Of a stretch of 62,673 nt of DNA, positions 1 to 8,399 are shown piece by piece; positions within the stretch are counted from its first letter, which is position 1; each line of letters starts with the position of its first letter. The DNA is from Streptomyces fructofermentans (GTDB lineage: Bacteria > Actinomycetota > Actinomycetes > Streptomycetales > Streptomycetaceae). Position numbers and translations under genes: made by a program. Where the stretch lies: contig NZ_BMWD01000021.1 in assembly GCF_014651055.1 (NCBI RefSeq), forward strand, positions 46,459 through 109,131, read 5' to 3'. The notes beneath the pieces were generated by a model that did no database searches, was not told the DNA's origin, and worked only from the letters and a program-made list of their open reading frames with translations.

Positions 1-39
1 CCCCCCGCTTCCATGTCGCATCCGGGCTTGGCCGTACGC

Positions 40-906
40 TCAGCCCGCCGCCACCGTGAGGGGCGCGAAGCGCCTGCTCCAGTCCCCCGGCAGCTCGGGG
101 ATGCCATGCGTCATGACGGCGTTGAAGGCGGTCGGAGCGAGCCCGTGACGCTTCGCCCACGCGAGCAGTTCCTCGTGCCGCACGTCGATGTCGGTTCGCA
201 GCGGACGGTCGGTGCCCGCGGCCAGAGAGGCGATCAGCGCCTTCGCCGTCTCGGTGTCCCGGGCGATCAACGGGCCGACCACGTGCGTGGCCATGTTGGG
301 CCAGGCAGCCGCGTATCCGGTGATCAGGCCGTCCGCCTCGGCGACACGCAACTGGTCGGCGAAGGCGGGGAGTCGCGTGATCATGTGGGTGCGGTCCGAG
401 CCGAAGACCTCTTCGTCGAGCCGGAGGATCGCCGGGAGGTCCTCGGCCGTGGCCGGCCGCGTGGCGACCTCGGACGCCGATCCACCGGGGATGAAGTGTC
501 CGAGGACCATCTCCGCCCGGCCGGTCGTCTTGAAGCCCAGCTCCTCGTAGAGAGGCTGTCCGTACGGTGTCGCGTGCAGCGTGAGAGGCGTGGTTCCCTG
601 CTCGGCGACGACGTGCCGCATCAGCCGCCGTCCGATGCCCCGGCGGGCATGGCGCTCGGCGACGAGGACCATGCCGATCGCCGCGAGATCGGGACGCTCC
701 CCGGGACCGTAGGTGGTCACGACACAGACGGCGACGAGGCCGCCCGCGGGGTCGTCGATGCCGTAGCCCGTGCCGGCGGCGAGGAGCAGCCCCCACTTGT
801 GCTCCTCACGGGGCCAGCCACGGTCCTCCGAGAGATCGGCGCAGGCGGAGAGGTCTCGAAGCGTCAGACTGCGGACGGGCAGGGACGCGATGGGTGGATT
901 GGACAC
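40..906 (-). CDS. GNAT family N-acetyltransferase (two-domain)
   Basis: About 288 aa. It resembles the acetyl-CoA-dependent GNAT superfamily; the acceptor substrate is unknown. The first GNAT domain (about residues 10-150) has the acetyl-CoA loop RRGIGRRLM and a downstream YEELGFK segment typical of the last beta-alpha unit. The C-terminal half (ATAEDLPAILRLDEEVFG onward) looks like a second, degenerate GNAT domain without a clear Q/RxxGxG/A loop. The GTG at 906 is preferred to the upstream ATG at 1011 because the upstream part overlaps the neighbouring gene and looks non-coding. It lies 5 bp downstream of the membrane-protein gene and is probably co-transcribed with it. Confidence 0.8.
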   Translation of the reverse strand: MSNPPIASLPVRSLTLRDLSACADLSEDRGWPREEHKWGLLLAAGTGYGIDDPAGGLVAVCVVTTYGPGERPDLAAIGMVLVAERHARRGIGRRLMRHVVAEQGTTPLTLHATPYGQPLYEELGFKTTGRAEMVLGHFIPGGSASEVATRPATAEDLPAILRLDEEVFGSDRTHMITRLPAFADQLRVAEADGLITGYAAAWPNMATHVVGPLIARDTETAKALIASLAAGTDRPLRTDIDVRHEELLAWAKRHGLAPTAFNAVMTHGIPELPGDWSRRFAPLTVAAG

Positions 907-911
907 GCAGG

Positions 912-1463
912 TCAGGCTGTCCGACGCGAGTCCTCGGCGTCCACCGGTTTGCGGACTTCGGTCCTGTTTCCCTCGGACCTGAGCCGTTGCCCGCGCCGGG
1001 TGAGCCCCCACGGCTTCAGGATCGAGATCACGGTCATGAACAGGTACGCGGACAGCGAGACGACCGGTCCCGCGAGAACATCGGCGGGATCGGGCAGTGG
1101 GCCGCCCGCCGACACCGCCGTGACGGCGTCAGCGACTCCTGGACGCAGCGCGAGGACGGTGGCGGTGATCGTCGCCAGGGTCAGCCAGAACTTCGTGTGG
1201 ACCCAGCGGTGCCTGGCCAGGCCCCACGGCGTGCCCAGGGCCAGCAACAGGCCGCTGAGGAGGGTCAGGAAGGCAAGAGGGAGCAGGAGCCAGTCGGCGA
1301 ACAGCTTCATGGCGCGGACCGACGCCTCCACGGTCCCGGCGGACCCCGTGGTGGTGGCGGTGATCCCCAGCGCGAGCAGCCCGAGCGTGAGCCCGAGCCA
1401 GCCCGCGGAGGCGACTGCGTGGACGGCGAGGGTGGCCCGGCGTACGGGGCGGCTCAGTTTCAC
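912..1463 (-). CDS. Four-helix integral membrane protein (DUF2269-like)
   Basis: 183 aa with about four hydrophobic helices: ATLAVHAVASAGWLGLTLG near the N-terminus, LLLPLAFLTLLSGLLLALG, FWLTLATITATVLAL, and VSLSAYLFMTVISILKPWG near the C-terminus. The conserved GTPWGLARHRWVHTKFW segment fits a family of small conserved actinobacterial membrane proteins whose function is not known. The chosen start is the GTG at 1463, because the reading starts directly before the first helix. I see no Shine-Dalgarno before it. That GTG is the centre of an exact parS palindrome, so the first residues (V-K) are dictated by the ParB site. The tail (about 25 residues) is hydrophilic. Confidence 0.7.
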   Translation of the reverse strand: MKLSRPVRRATLAVHAVASAGWLGLTLGLLALGITATTTGSAGTVEASVRAMKLFADWLLLPLAFLTLLSGLLLALGTPWGLARHRWVHTKFWLTLATITATVLALRPGVADAVTAVSAGGPLPDPADVLAGPVVSLSAYLFMTVISILKPWGLTRRGQRLRSEGNRTEVRKPVDAEDSRRTA

Positions 1464-1470
1464 GTGAAAC
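1457..1470. promoter_or_regulatory. parS site (ParB-binding), exact 14-bp palindrome
   Basis: The sequence is GTTTCACGTGAAAC, identical to the parS consensus known for Streptomyces and other bacteria. It is the nucleation site for the ParB partition protein. The site covers the GTG start codon of the membrane-protein gene on the minus strand. Confidence 0.9.
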
Positions 1471-2209
1471 AAACTGGCGGTAGAGGGCACCGGGCACGTC
1501 TGACGGCGGGAGTAAGCGCGCGTACTCGCCTCGGCGTACGTGACCGGACTCCAGTTCGCTTCCAAGTGGGCGGCCGTGTGGATCGCGAACCGCCTCCGTG
1601 AAGAATTCGGGGTGGTCACCGCGAACTCTTCGCACAAGGTGAAAGCCCGGGGGACCGAATGCTGTGAGGGCGTCCGCCCGGTATCCGTCCGCGTCAATGC
1701 ACGTGCACGTCAGGCGTTCATCCAGTTGTCCGCCCATCGGTGGGGCGGGATCTGCGAGAAGCCTGTGAATTTATGTGGGGCGCCCGGTAATTGAAGGAAC
1801 TACCGATCCGAACCGCTCAATTCCTGACGTAAGGAAGAGGGCGCTTGTGTGTCGGGCAGCGGCCGGTATCGTCGACTCCGGTTCGTGCCGGCGCGGTGGG
1901 CCTGCGCATCCGGCCCCGGCGGACTCAGGGCATCGCAGCCTAACGGGACGGGAAGATCGATGACCCGTATTTCCCGTTACGGGCCCGGATGTTGACGCAG
2001 GGTGCCATCCTGCGATGGCGGAAGTGCAGCCGATGTCACACTCCTGGCTTACTTGTCCGTAGGGCGCCGGATTCCGTGCTCGAATGGGCCGCTTCGGCCA
2101 ACCAGAACAAAGCCTCATGGGAAAGAAGGCAATCTGCGGGGGGAATCAGGCATCTTCCGATCGAGGAAGTGCGCAGACCGACCGAAAGATGTTCGAGGCG
2201 AGGCACACC
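1471..2209. other. Divergent intergenic region without recognised gene
   Basis: 739 bp between the membrane-protein gene (minus) and the flavohemoglobin gene (plus). Short open frames occur but none has a ribosome-binding site plus family-like sequence. The stretch around 1785-1835 is AT-richer than its surroundings and could hold promoters. I could not identify an RNA gene or riboswitch fold here. Confidence 0.4.
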
Positions 2210-3895
2210 ATGGACGCTCCGGCCACCACGTCGGCCGACAACGGCACTTCAGGCGGCGGGGGCGGCTGGTTCACACCCCACACGCCGCCCGAGCCGTCCG
2301 CGGACGGCGAGCAGCAACCTGCCGACGGGCGCCGCCTGGCCGCGCTGAGGCCCGTCGGCCGCCCCGGGGCAGGGGACAGCGACGCTTCCCGGCACAGCAC
2401 GCTCCCGGCTTCCTCGCCGGAGAGGCTCCGCCCGGAGCAGCCCCACCCGCAGGGGGCCGGCCCGGTGTGGACAGGGAGGGACGGTCGGGCCGAGGGCCTC
2501 CGTGACGGCGGGTACGGAACAACCGCCCGTCCGGGCACCCTGGCTGACGGGCAGTCCGCTCTGGAGGGGATCACGCGTGGCAGTCGGCCGCCGGGCTCCC
2601 ACCGATCCGGCCCGCCTCCGGGCACGTCGACAGGGGGCGTGGCGAGGCACGCGATACCCGACGGTGCCCAGCCCGTCGCGGCGCCGTCGCCCGGTATGCC
2701 CCTCCCCCTGCCCGAGGAGCCCGCCCGGCGATCCGATCCGGCCGCCGATCCGGTCGCCGTTCCCGCTCCGACGCGGCCGGCCTCCCCGGACGCCGTCCTC
2801 ATCCGCCGCACCATGGCGGAGGTGGGGCCCGTCGCCGACAAGGTCACCTCGTACTTCTACGCACTGCTCTTCGTGCGCCACCCGGATCTCCGTCCGCTCT
2901 TCCCCGCGTCGATGGACACCCAGCGCGACCGGCTCCTCAAGGCGCTGCTGACCGCGGCCGAGCACATCGACAACACCGAGGTCCTGGTCGCGTACCTGCA
3001 GAACCTCGGCCGCGGACACCGCAAGTACGGCACCCGCCCCGAGCACTACCCGGCCGTCGGGGAGTGCCTCATCGGTGCGCTCAGCCGCTTCGCGGAGGGG
3101 ATCTGGGACCGGGAGACCGAGGCGGCCTGGGTCCGGGCGTACACGACGATCTCGCAGGTCATGATCGACGCGGCCGCCAAGGACGAGCTGCGAGCTCCGG
3201 CCTGGTGGTACGCCGAGGTCGTCTCGCACGACCTCAGGACCCCGGACGTCGCCGTCATCACGGTCCGCCCCGACCAGCCCTACCCGTTCCTCGCCGGGCA
3301 GTACACGAGCGTGGAGACCCCCTGGTGGCCGCGGATCTGGCGGCACTACTCGTTCGCCGCCGCCCCCCGCTCGGACGGACTGCTGTCGTTCCACGTGAAG
3401 GCGGTCCCGGCGGGCTGGGTGTCCAACGCGCTGGTGCACCGGGCCCGCCCCGGCGACATCATCCGGCTGGGGGCCCCGGCCGGCTCGATGACCGTCGACC
3501 ACACCACCGACAGCGGACTGCTCTGCCTCGGCGGCGGCACCGGGATAGCCCCCATCAAGGCCCTGGTCGAGGACGTCGCCGAGCACGGCGCCCGGCGGCC
3601 GGTCGAGGTCTTCTACGGAGCCCGGACCGATCACGACCTCTACGACATCGACACCATGCTCAGGCTCCAGCACAGCCATCCCTGGCTCGCGGTGCGCCCC
3701 GTGGTCGACCGGCAGGCGCATCTCCAGCTCCCGGACGCGGTGCGCGAGTACGGGCCGTGGAACGAGTACGACGCGTATCTCTCGGGTCCGCCCGGCATGA
3801 TCCGCAGCGGTGTGGACGCGCTCAGGGACGTCGGCATTCCGTCGGACAGGATCAGGCACGACGCCGTGGAGGAACTCGCCGCGGTGGGCAACTGA
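2210..3895 (+). CDS. Flavohemoglobin-type protein with long proline-rich N-terminus
   Basis: 561 aa, against about 400 for a usual flavohemoglobin. Residues 1-190 are Gly/Pro/Ala-rich and look disordered. A globin domain follows (about 195-330) with a TSYFYALLF segment holding the distal Tyr and a GRGHRKYGTRPEHY segment holding the proximal His. Next is a ferredoxin-reductase-type FAD domain (RHYSFAA) and an NAD(P) domain (LGGGTGIAPIK, LSGPPGMI). The family oxidises nitric oxide to nitrate (NO dioxygenase) in the cytoplasm. The ATG at 2210 is chosen because the reading frame before it looks non-coding; a weak GAGG stretch lies upstream. A shorter start near the globin domain cannot be excluded, but the extension keeps coding-like GC3. 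It is monocistronic and convergent to a Nudix gene. Confidence 0.8.
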   Translation: MDAPATTSADNGTSGGGGGWFTPHTPPEPSADGEQQPADGRRLAALRPVGRPGAGDSDASRHSTLPASSPERLRPEQPHPQGAGPVWTGRDGRAEGLRDGGYGTTARPGTLADGQSALEGITRGSRPPGSHRSGPPPGTSTGGVARHAIPDGAQPVAAPSPGMPLPLPEEPARRSDPAADPVAVPAPTRPASPDAVLIRRTMAEVGPVADKVTSYFYALLFVRHPDLRPLFPASMDTQRDRLLKALLTAAEHIDNTEVLVAYLQNLGRGHRKYGTRPEHYPAVGECLIGALSRFAEGIWDRETEAAWVRAYTTISQVMIDAAAKDELRAPAWWYAEVVSHDLRTPDVAVITVRPDQPYPFLAGQYTSVETPWWPRIWRHYSFAAAPRSDGLLSFHVKAVPAGWVSNALVHRARPGDIIRLGAPAGSMTVDHTTDSGLLCLGGGTGIAPIKALVEDVAEHGARRPVEVFYGARTDHDLYDIDTMLRLQHSHPWLAVRPVVDRQAHLQLPDAVREYGPWNEYDAYLSGPPGMIRSGVDALRDVGIPSDRIRHDAVEELAAVGN

Positions 3896-3952
3896 CCCGG
3901 AAGCGTCCCCGGCGACGGACACAGCGACGGCTTCGGCTCCGGCGCGGCGGCG

Positions 3953-4435
3953 TCAGCCGAGATCGGGCGCGTGCATCGCCCGTACGCCCTCGATGTTGCC
4001 GTCGAGATAGTGCCGCAGGGACAGGGGCACGAGATGCACGGAGGCGATCCCCACCCGGGTGAAGGGAATCCGTACGATCTCGTACTCGCCGCAGGGCTCT
4101 TCGATCTCGGGGCCGTGCCGCAGCGACGGGTCCATGGCTTCCAGTCGGCAGACGAAGAAGTGCTGGACCTTCACGCCGGTCGTGCTGCTGTTCTCGCCGA
4201 TGTGCTCGACGGTGTCGACGAAGCAGGGAACCACGTCGGTGATCTTGGCGCCGAGCTCCTCGTGCACTTCACGATGGAGCGCGTCGACGACGGTGGTGTC
4301 CTCCGGCTCGACTCCGCCACCGGGCGTCAGCCAGTAGGGATCCACGCCGGGCTTGGTTCTTTTGATCAGGATCAGGTCGTCGCCGTCCAGGAGGACGGCA
4401 CGGGCGGTGCGCTTGACCACGGGTCGGACGGTCAT
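3953..4435 (-). CDS. NUDIX hydrolase
   Basis: 160 aa, a single-domain Nudix pyrophosphohydrolase. The Nudix box starts at GGGVEPED (about residue 39) and ends REVHEELGAKI, giving the full G-x5-E-x7-RE-x2-EE-x-G pattern, so it should bind the catalytic divalent metals. The substrate (a nucleoside diphosphate derivative) cannot be told from sequence. A parS-like palindrome lies 21 bp before the start codon. Its promoter must lie in the 66 bp up to the lysR stop, or transcription comes through from lysR on the same strand. No strong ribosome-binding site is visible before the ATG. Confidence 0.85.
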   Translation of the reverse strand: MTVRPVVKRTARAVLLDGDDLILIKRTKPGVDPYWLTPGGGVEPEDTTVVDALHREVHEELGAKITDVVPCFVDTVEHIGENSSTTGVKVQHFFVCRLEAMDPSLRHGPEIEEPCGEYEIVRIPFTRVGIASVHLVPLSLRHYLDGNIEGVRAMHAPDLG

Positions 4436-4456
4436 GGGAGAAATGTGGCCCGGTTG

Positions 4457-4470
4457 GTTCCACGTGAAAC
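4457..4470. promoter_or_regulatory. parS-like site, one mismatch
   Basis: GTTCCACGTGAAAC differs from exact parS at one position (C for T in the left arm). It lies between the lysR stop and the Nudix start. A single-mismatch site may bind ParB more weakly. Confidence 0.55.
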
Positions 4471-4501
4471 ATCGTCCGGCCGACCAGGCGGTTCAGCCTT
4501 G

Positions 4502-5407
4502 TCATGACCAGTGGCCGGCGGCGCGCAGCAGCCACTCGTGCGCCCTCGCTATGTGGGGCATGGCCAGCGTGCCGGTGCGTACCACCAGGAAGTAGGTGCG
4601 CAGCGGCGGGACGGCGGGGTCGAGCAGCTCCACCACGTCGCCGCGCTCCAGAGCGGGTGCGCACAGATAGCGGGGAAGGACGGCGAGCCCCGCACCTGTG
4701 GCGGCGCACGCGAGGACCGCGCGGAGATCGGGCACGATCACGGTGCCCGAGGCGGCCGGACGGGAGTCGAACACGGAGGCCCAGTAGCGGGCGACGAAGG
4801 GCAGCGACTCGTGGACCTCGACCACGGGGAGGTTCTCCAGAGTGGACGCACCCCTGCGGCGCAGCCTGCCGGAGCCGATACGGGCGGCCCAGCGGGGGGC
4901 GGCGACGAGGACGTGCTCCTCGTCGCAGAGCGCGGACGCGGTGAGCAGCGCGCCACGTGGTCTGGCTGTGGTGATGGCCAGATCGTGGTGTCCGGCCGCG
5001 AGCCCTTCGAGCGCCTCCTCCGCGTTGCCGAAGGAGGCGCGCAGTGCGAAGCCCTGGCCGTCGTCCCCCGTCAGCTCGGTCAGTGCGGGCAGCGCGCGTT
5101 CGGCGGTGAACTCGGGGGGTCCGGCGAGGTGGAGGGTCCGTACCGAGGAGGCCTCGTCGAGGCCGGTCTCGGCGATCTCCACCAGGGCGTCGAGGTGGGG
5201 GGCCGCCTTGTGGGCGAGTTCGTCCCCGATGGTGGTGGGGGTGACCCCGCGGGCCTGCCGCAGGAAGAGAGGGCGCCCCAGCTGCCGTTCCAGGGTTCGG
5301 ATCTGGGAGGTGACGGCCGGCTGCGACAGGCCGAGCAGCGCGGCGGCGCGAGTGAAGGAGCCGGCCCGGTGCACGGTCACAAAGGTCCGCAGCAGGGCCA
5401 GATCCAT
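4502..5407 (-). CDS. LysR-family transcriptional regulator
   Basis: 301 aa, normal LysR length. The N-terminal winged helix-turn-helix reads FTRAAALLGLSQPAVTSQI followed by LERQLGRPLFLR, the most conserved LysR region; the rest is the periplasmic-binding-like effector domain. The ATG at 5407 is preceded by AGGAGGG on the minus strand, an excellent ribosome-binding site, so the longer frame starting at 5503 is rejected. It is not divergent from a target gene as is typical for LysR proteins: the upstream neighbour is also on the minus strand. An AT-rich inverted repeat just upstream is a possible autoregulatory site. The effector is unknown. Confidence 0.9.
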   Translation of the reverse strand: MDLALLRTFVTVHRAGSFTRAAALLGLSQPAVTSQIRTLERQLGRPLFLRQARGVTPTTIGDELAHKAAPHLDALVEIAETGLDEASSVRTLHLAGPPEFTAERALPALTELTGDDGQGFALRASFGNAEEALEGLAAGHHDLAITTARPRGALLTASALCDEEHVLVAAPRWAARIGSGRLRRRGASTLENLPVVEVHESLPFVARYWASVFDSRPAASGTVIVPDLRAVLACAATGAGLAVLPRYLCAPALERGDVVELLDPAVPPLRTYFLVVRTGTLAMPHIARAHEWLLRAAGHWS

Positions 5408-5444
5408 ATCGCTTTTCCCTCCTGGGCTCGGCGGAAGCCTCCAA

Positions 5445-5462
5445 CTATAAATAAGTCGATAG
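5445..5462. promoter_or_regulatory. Candidate LysR operator (AT-rich inverted repeat)
   Basis: CTAT and ATAG arms separated by 10 bp in an AT-rich island unusual for this genome, 38 bp before the lysR start codon. LysR proteins usually bind interrupted palindromes of this kind near their own promoters. Assignment is by position and symmetry only. Confidence 0.4.
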
Positions 5463-5540
5463 GTCTCTGTCGCTACTGTGATTGGACACTGACACGGAGT
5501 CAACTAGCCTTGTGCGCGCGGTTCTTCGCGCGCAGAACCG

Positions 5541-5579
5541 GGACGGTCCGAGCCACGAGGGGGGAGGCTCGGACCGTCC
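5541..5579 (-). terminator. Hairpin terminator of the PLP-lyase operon
   Basis: Perfect 14-bp stem (GGACGGTCCGAGCC with its complement) and an 11-nt loop, 41 bp beyond the stop codon of the lyase gene on the minus strand. No U-run is present, as is common in Streptomyces. Confidence 0.75.
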
Positions 5580-5620
5580 GTCATACGCTCTGTGCGGCTG
5601 ACCGGCCGATCAGCAGCCGC

Positions 5621-6760
5621 TCACTTCGCCGACTCGTCGAGCGCGCGCAGGACGTCGGCCACGAGGTCCTCCGGGTCCTCGGCTCCGACCGAGAAGCGGA
5701 CGAAGCCCTCGGCCACGGCGTCGCCTCCCCAGCGGCCCCGCCGCTCGGCGGTGGACCGCACCCCGCCGAAGCTGGTCGCGTCGTCCACGAGCCGCAGCGC
5801 GTCGAGGAAGCGCTCCGCGCGTTCGCGCGTGGGCAGCGTGAACGACACCACGCAGCCGAAACGCCGCATCTGCTGCGAGGCGAGCTTGTGCGAGGGGTCG
5901 CCGGGCAGCCCGGGGTACCGGACCCCGAGGTCCTCGTGCCAGTCGCGCAGCGCCTCCGCGACGATCAGCGCACTGGCGTTCTGCCGTTCGACGCGCAGTT
6001 GGAGGGTCGCGAGCGAGCGGTGTGCGAGCCACGCCTCCATCGGTCCCGGAATGGCGCCGACGATCTTGCGCCAGCGCCGTACGGGGGCCATGGCGGAGGG
6101 ATCCGCGCCGGTGACGTAGCCGAGCAGGATGTCCCCGTGCCCGGTGAGCTGCTTGGTGCCGCTGGCCACGGAGAAGTCCGCCCCGAGTTCGAGCGGGCGC
6201 TGCCCGAGAGGTGTGGCCAGGGTGTTGTCGACGGCGACGAGGCAGCCGCGCGAGTGCGCCGCCTCCACGAGCCGCCGCACGTCGCACACGTCGAGCCCGG
6301 GGTTCGACGGCGTCTCGATCCACAGCAGCTTCGCGCCGTCGAGCAGTTCTAGCTGGGCGTCACCGCCGGTCGGCGCCGTGCGCACCTCGACGCCGTACGC
6401 CTCGAGCTGCGCGCGGACGAGCGGCAGGACCTGGTAGCCGTCGTCGGGCAGCACGACCGTGTCGCCGGCGCGCAGCTGGGAGAACAGGACGGCCGAGATG
6501 GCGGCCATGCCGGAGGCGAAGACGAGCGTCTCGACGCCGTCCCGTCCGGGCGCCTCCAGCTCGCCGATGGCCCGCTCCAGGTGGGTCCAGGTCGGGTTCT
6601 CGTCGCGGCCGTAGGTGTACGCGCCCGTGGGGTCGCCCGGAAGATGGAAGTGTGCGGCGAAGACCGGGCCCGGGAGGGTGGGCTCGTGCTTGACCGGCTC
6701 GGGCAGTCCTGCCCGTACCGCGCGGGTGCCGTCGCCGGGTCCTGTGACGGAATCTGTCAT
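5621..6760 (-). CDS. Cystathionine gamma-lyase-like PLP enzyme (Cys/Met metabolism)
   Basis: 379 aa, usual length for the trans-sulfuration PLP family. Seen: the cofactor-phosphate binding segment FASGMAAISA (about residue 83), ETPSNPG, the Asp of VDNTLATPLGQ, and the PLP-lysine motif SVASGTKQLTGHGD. The family cleaves or forms thioethers such as cystathionine; the lyase versus synthase direction cannot be fixed from motifs, but the Streptomyces orthologue is usually called cystathionine gamma-lyase. Its start overlaps the end of ptpA by 4 bp, so translation is coupled. A strong hairpin terminator follows, ending the holin-like/ptpA/lyase operon. Confidence 0.85.
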   Translation of the reverse strand: MTDSVTGPGDGTRAVRAGLPEPVKHEPTLPGPVFAAHFHLPGDPTGAYTYGRDENPTWTHLERAIGELEAPGRDGVETLVFASGMAAISAVLFSQLRAGDTVVLPDDGYQVLPLVRAQLEAYGVEVRTAPTGGDAQLELLDGAKLLWIETPSNPGLDVCDVRRLVEAAHSRGCLVAVDNTLATPLGQRPLELGADFSVASGTKQLTGHGDILLGYVTGADPSAMAPVRRWRKIVGAIPGPMEAWLAHRSLATLQLRVERQNASALIVAEALRDWHEDLGVRYPGLPGDPSHKLASQQMRRFGCVVSFTLPTRERAERFLDALRLVDDATSFGGVRSTAERRGRWGGDAVAEGFVRFSVGAEDPEDLVADVLRALDESAK

Positions 6761-7251
6761 ACCGCTTGTCCTTCCACTTGCTTCTCGATCACGGCGAGCA
6801 GACCTGCACTCGCCGTCTCCACCATCTCAAGGCACTCCTCGAAGCCGTCCATCCCCCCGTAGTAAGGATCGGGCACATCGAGGTCGTGACCTGCGGCGTC
6901 GGGATCGTACGAGCGCAGCAGACGGACCTTTGCGGCGTCCTCGGGGGTGGGCGCGAGCCGTCGCAGGGCCCGCTGGTGCCCGGCGTCGAGAGCGACGACG
7001 AGGTCCAGCCGGGCGAACCACTCGGCCCGGAACCGTCGGGCCGTGTGGCCGCCGTCGTAGCCGTGCTCCTCGAGGACGGACACCGTGCGCGGATCGGCGC
7101 CGTCGCCCTCGTGCCAGCCGTCGGTGCCCGCGCTGTCCACCTCGACCGCGCCGTCGAGTCCGGCCTCGACGACCCGCGCGCGGAAGACGGACTCCGCCAT
7201 CGGGGAACGGCAGATGTTGCCGGTGCAGACGAAGCACACGCGATAGGGCAT
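6757..7251 (-). CDS. ptpA: Low-molecular-weight protein-tyrosine phosphatase
   Basis: 164 aa, normal for the family. The phosphate-binding loop VCFVCTGNICRSP (C-x5-R-S) is at the N-terminus and the general-acid motif DPYYGG near the C-terminus. It removes phosphate from protein tyrosines in the cytoplasm. The S. coelicolor orthologue PtpA has been linked to secondary metabolism (from memory). The ATG at 7251 is chosen because the catalytic loop must lie within about ten residues of the N-terminus; the longer frame at 7383 runs into the upstream gene. It lies between the holin-like gene (8-bp gap) and the lyase (4-bp overlap). Confidence 0.92.
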   Translation of the reverse strand: MPYRVCFVCTGNICRSPMAESVFRARVVEAGLDGAVEVDSAGTDGWHEGDGADPRTVSVLEEHGYDGGHTARRFRAEWFARLDLVVALDAGHQRALRRLAPTPEDAAKVRLLRSYDPDAAGHDLDVPDPYYGGMDGFEECLEMVETASAGLLAVIEKQVEGQAV

Positions 7252-7259
7252 GGGGACAC

Positions 7260-7637
7260 TCAGTCCTGGTCGGGGAGGACGACGTTCAGCGCCCACGAGA
7301 CGACGGAGATGATCAGGCCGCCCAGGACCGCGGTCCAGAAGCCGTCCACGTGGAAGCTCAGGTCGAGCTTGTCGGCCAACCACGAGGTGAGCAGCAGCAT
7401 CAGGGCGTTGACGACCAGGGTGATCAGGCCGAGCGTCAGGATGAACAGCGGGAAGGTGAGCACCTTCACGATCGGCTTCACCACGACGTTCACCAGCCCG
7501 AAGACCAGCGCGACGAGCAGCAGCGTGCCTATTTCCTTGCCCGTGCTGTCACCGGTGAGGGTGATCTTGTCGAGCAGCCACACGGCGACCGCCAGGGCAC
7601 CCGCGTTGGCGATCGTCTTGACTACGAAATTCTTCAT
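7260..7637 (-). CDS. Phage-holin-family (4_2-like) small membrane protein
   Basis: 125 aa with four hydrophobic helices: IANAGALAVAVWLLDKI, IGTLLLVALVFGLVNVVV, VLTFPLFILTLGLITLVVNALMLLL (written here as a long hydrophobic stretch) and AVLGGLIISVVSWALNVVL. The pattern and the VNVVVKPIVKVL segment match the widespread chromosomal family called phage holin family 4; its cellular role is unknown and it is not evidence of a prophage. The ATG at 7637 starts directly before the first helix. It is the first gene of the operon with ptpA and the lyase, and is divergent from the cupin gene 58 bp away. Confidence 0.8.
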   Translation of the reverse strand: MKNFVVKTIANAGALAVAVWLLDKITLTGDSTGKEIGTLLLVALVFGLVNVVVKPIVKVLTFPLFILTLGLITLVVNALMLLLTSWLADKLDLSFHVDGFWTAVLGGLIISVVSWALNVVLPDQD

Positions 7638-7695
7638 GTGTCTGATCGTTGCAGAAGAGATCGGAAACGAGCAGGGGCAGGGGCGGTCAAGGTCG

Positions 7696-8013
7696 ATGAA
7701 GGCATTCCGGCTGGACGAACTGGAGGCGGAGCGCGCCGCCAACGACGGCGCGTACCTGCAGTTCCTGCGCGAGAAGAACATGTCGGTCGGCCTGTACGCG
7801 CTGGACGCCGGCGTGCAGGACCCCCAGCAGCCCCACGGCCAGGACGAGGTCTACTTCGTCGTGAGCGGCAGGGCGGCGATCACGGTCGGCATGGAGACGA
7901 CCCAGGTCGCGCGCGGCAGCGTCGTGTACGTGCCCGCCGGGGTCGCCCACAAGTTCCACCACATCAGCGAGGACCTGCGGGTACTCGTGATCTTCTCTCC
8001 GCCGGAGAGCTGA
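7696..8013 (+). CDS. Small cupin-domain protein
   Basis: 105 aa, a single cupin beta-barrel. Motif 1 is seen as PQQPHGQDEVYFVVSG and motif 2 as GSVVYVPAGVAHKFHH, giving the His/Glu/His metal ligand set. Such small cupins range from sugar isomerases to dioxygenases, so the reaction is not assignable. The ATG at 7696 follows a weak AAGG. It is divergent from the holin-like/ptpA operon and followed by a small membrane protein gene on the same strand after 173 bp. Confidence 0.85.
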   Translation: MKAFRLDELEAERAANDGAYLQFLREKNMSVGLYALDAGVQDPQQPHGQDEVYFVVSGRAAITVGMETTQVARGSVVYVPAGVAHKFHHISEDLRVLVIFSPPES

Positions 8014-8186
8014 CCTCCCCCTCGGGGTTCCCTAGGGGGACGGTCAGGGGAGGACAAGGGATGCGAGGCCCCCGCGGGCACCCCCGGCGCGCCTAGCATC
8101 GGACGCAGGACGTCGTGGACCCGCCAGCAGGCGGGCACGGACCGGGCAAGTCCCCGAAACGGGCAGAGAGACAAGGAACAAGGGCG

Positions 8187-8399
8187 ATGCGAGAGATCTT
8201 CGCGGGGATGCCGTGGTGGGTTAAGTGGGTCGCGGTGCCGGTCATCGCCCTGTTCGTCTTCGGGGGCCTGATAGTCGGCATCCTCCAGGTGCTCGTGGGC
8301 CTGCTCTTCAAGGTGCTGGTCTTCGTCGCCCTGGTCGGCGGACTGATCTACGTCGTACGGAAGTTCATGTCGAACTCCTCGTCGAGGAGCGACTGGTAG
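8187..8399 (+). CDS. DUF5326-like small membrane protein
   Basis: 70 aa with one long hydrophobic segment (about residues 12-55) that can form two helices, starting MREIFAGMPWWVKWV and ending with a Ser/Arg tail. It resembles a small conserved Streptomyces membrane protein family (DUF5326, from memory). The ATG at 8187 has AAGGA about 10 bp upstream. It sits between the cupin and ssgR genes. No function can be given. Confidence 0.75.
   Translation: MREIFAGMPWWVKWVAVPVIALFVFGGLIVGILQVLVGLLFKVLVFVALVGGLIYVVRKFMSNSSSRSDW

Noticed and set aside
3386..3401. parS-resembling CCACGTGAA inside the flavohemoglobin gene
   Set aside because: Three mismatches from parS and fully explained by coding for F-H-V-K.
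7260..7637. Prophage remnant suggested by the holin-family name
   Set aside because: No other phage genes nearby; this family is a normal chromosomal membrane protein.
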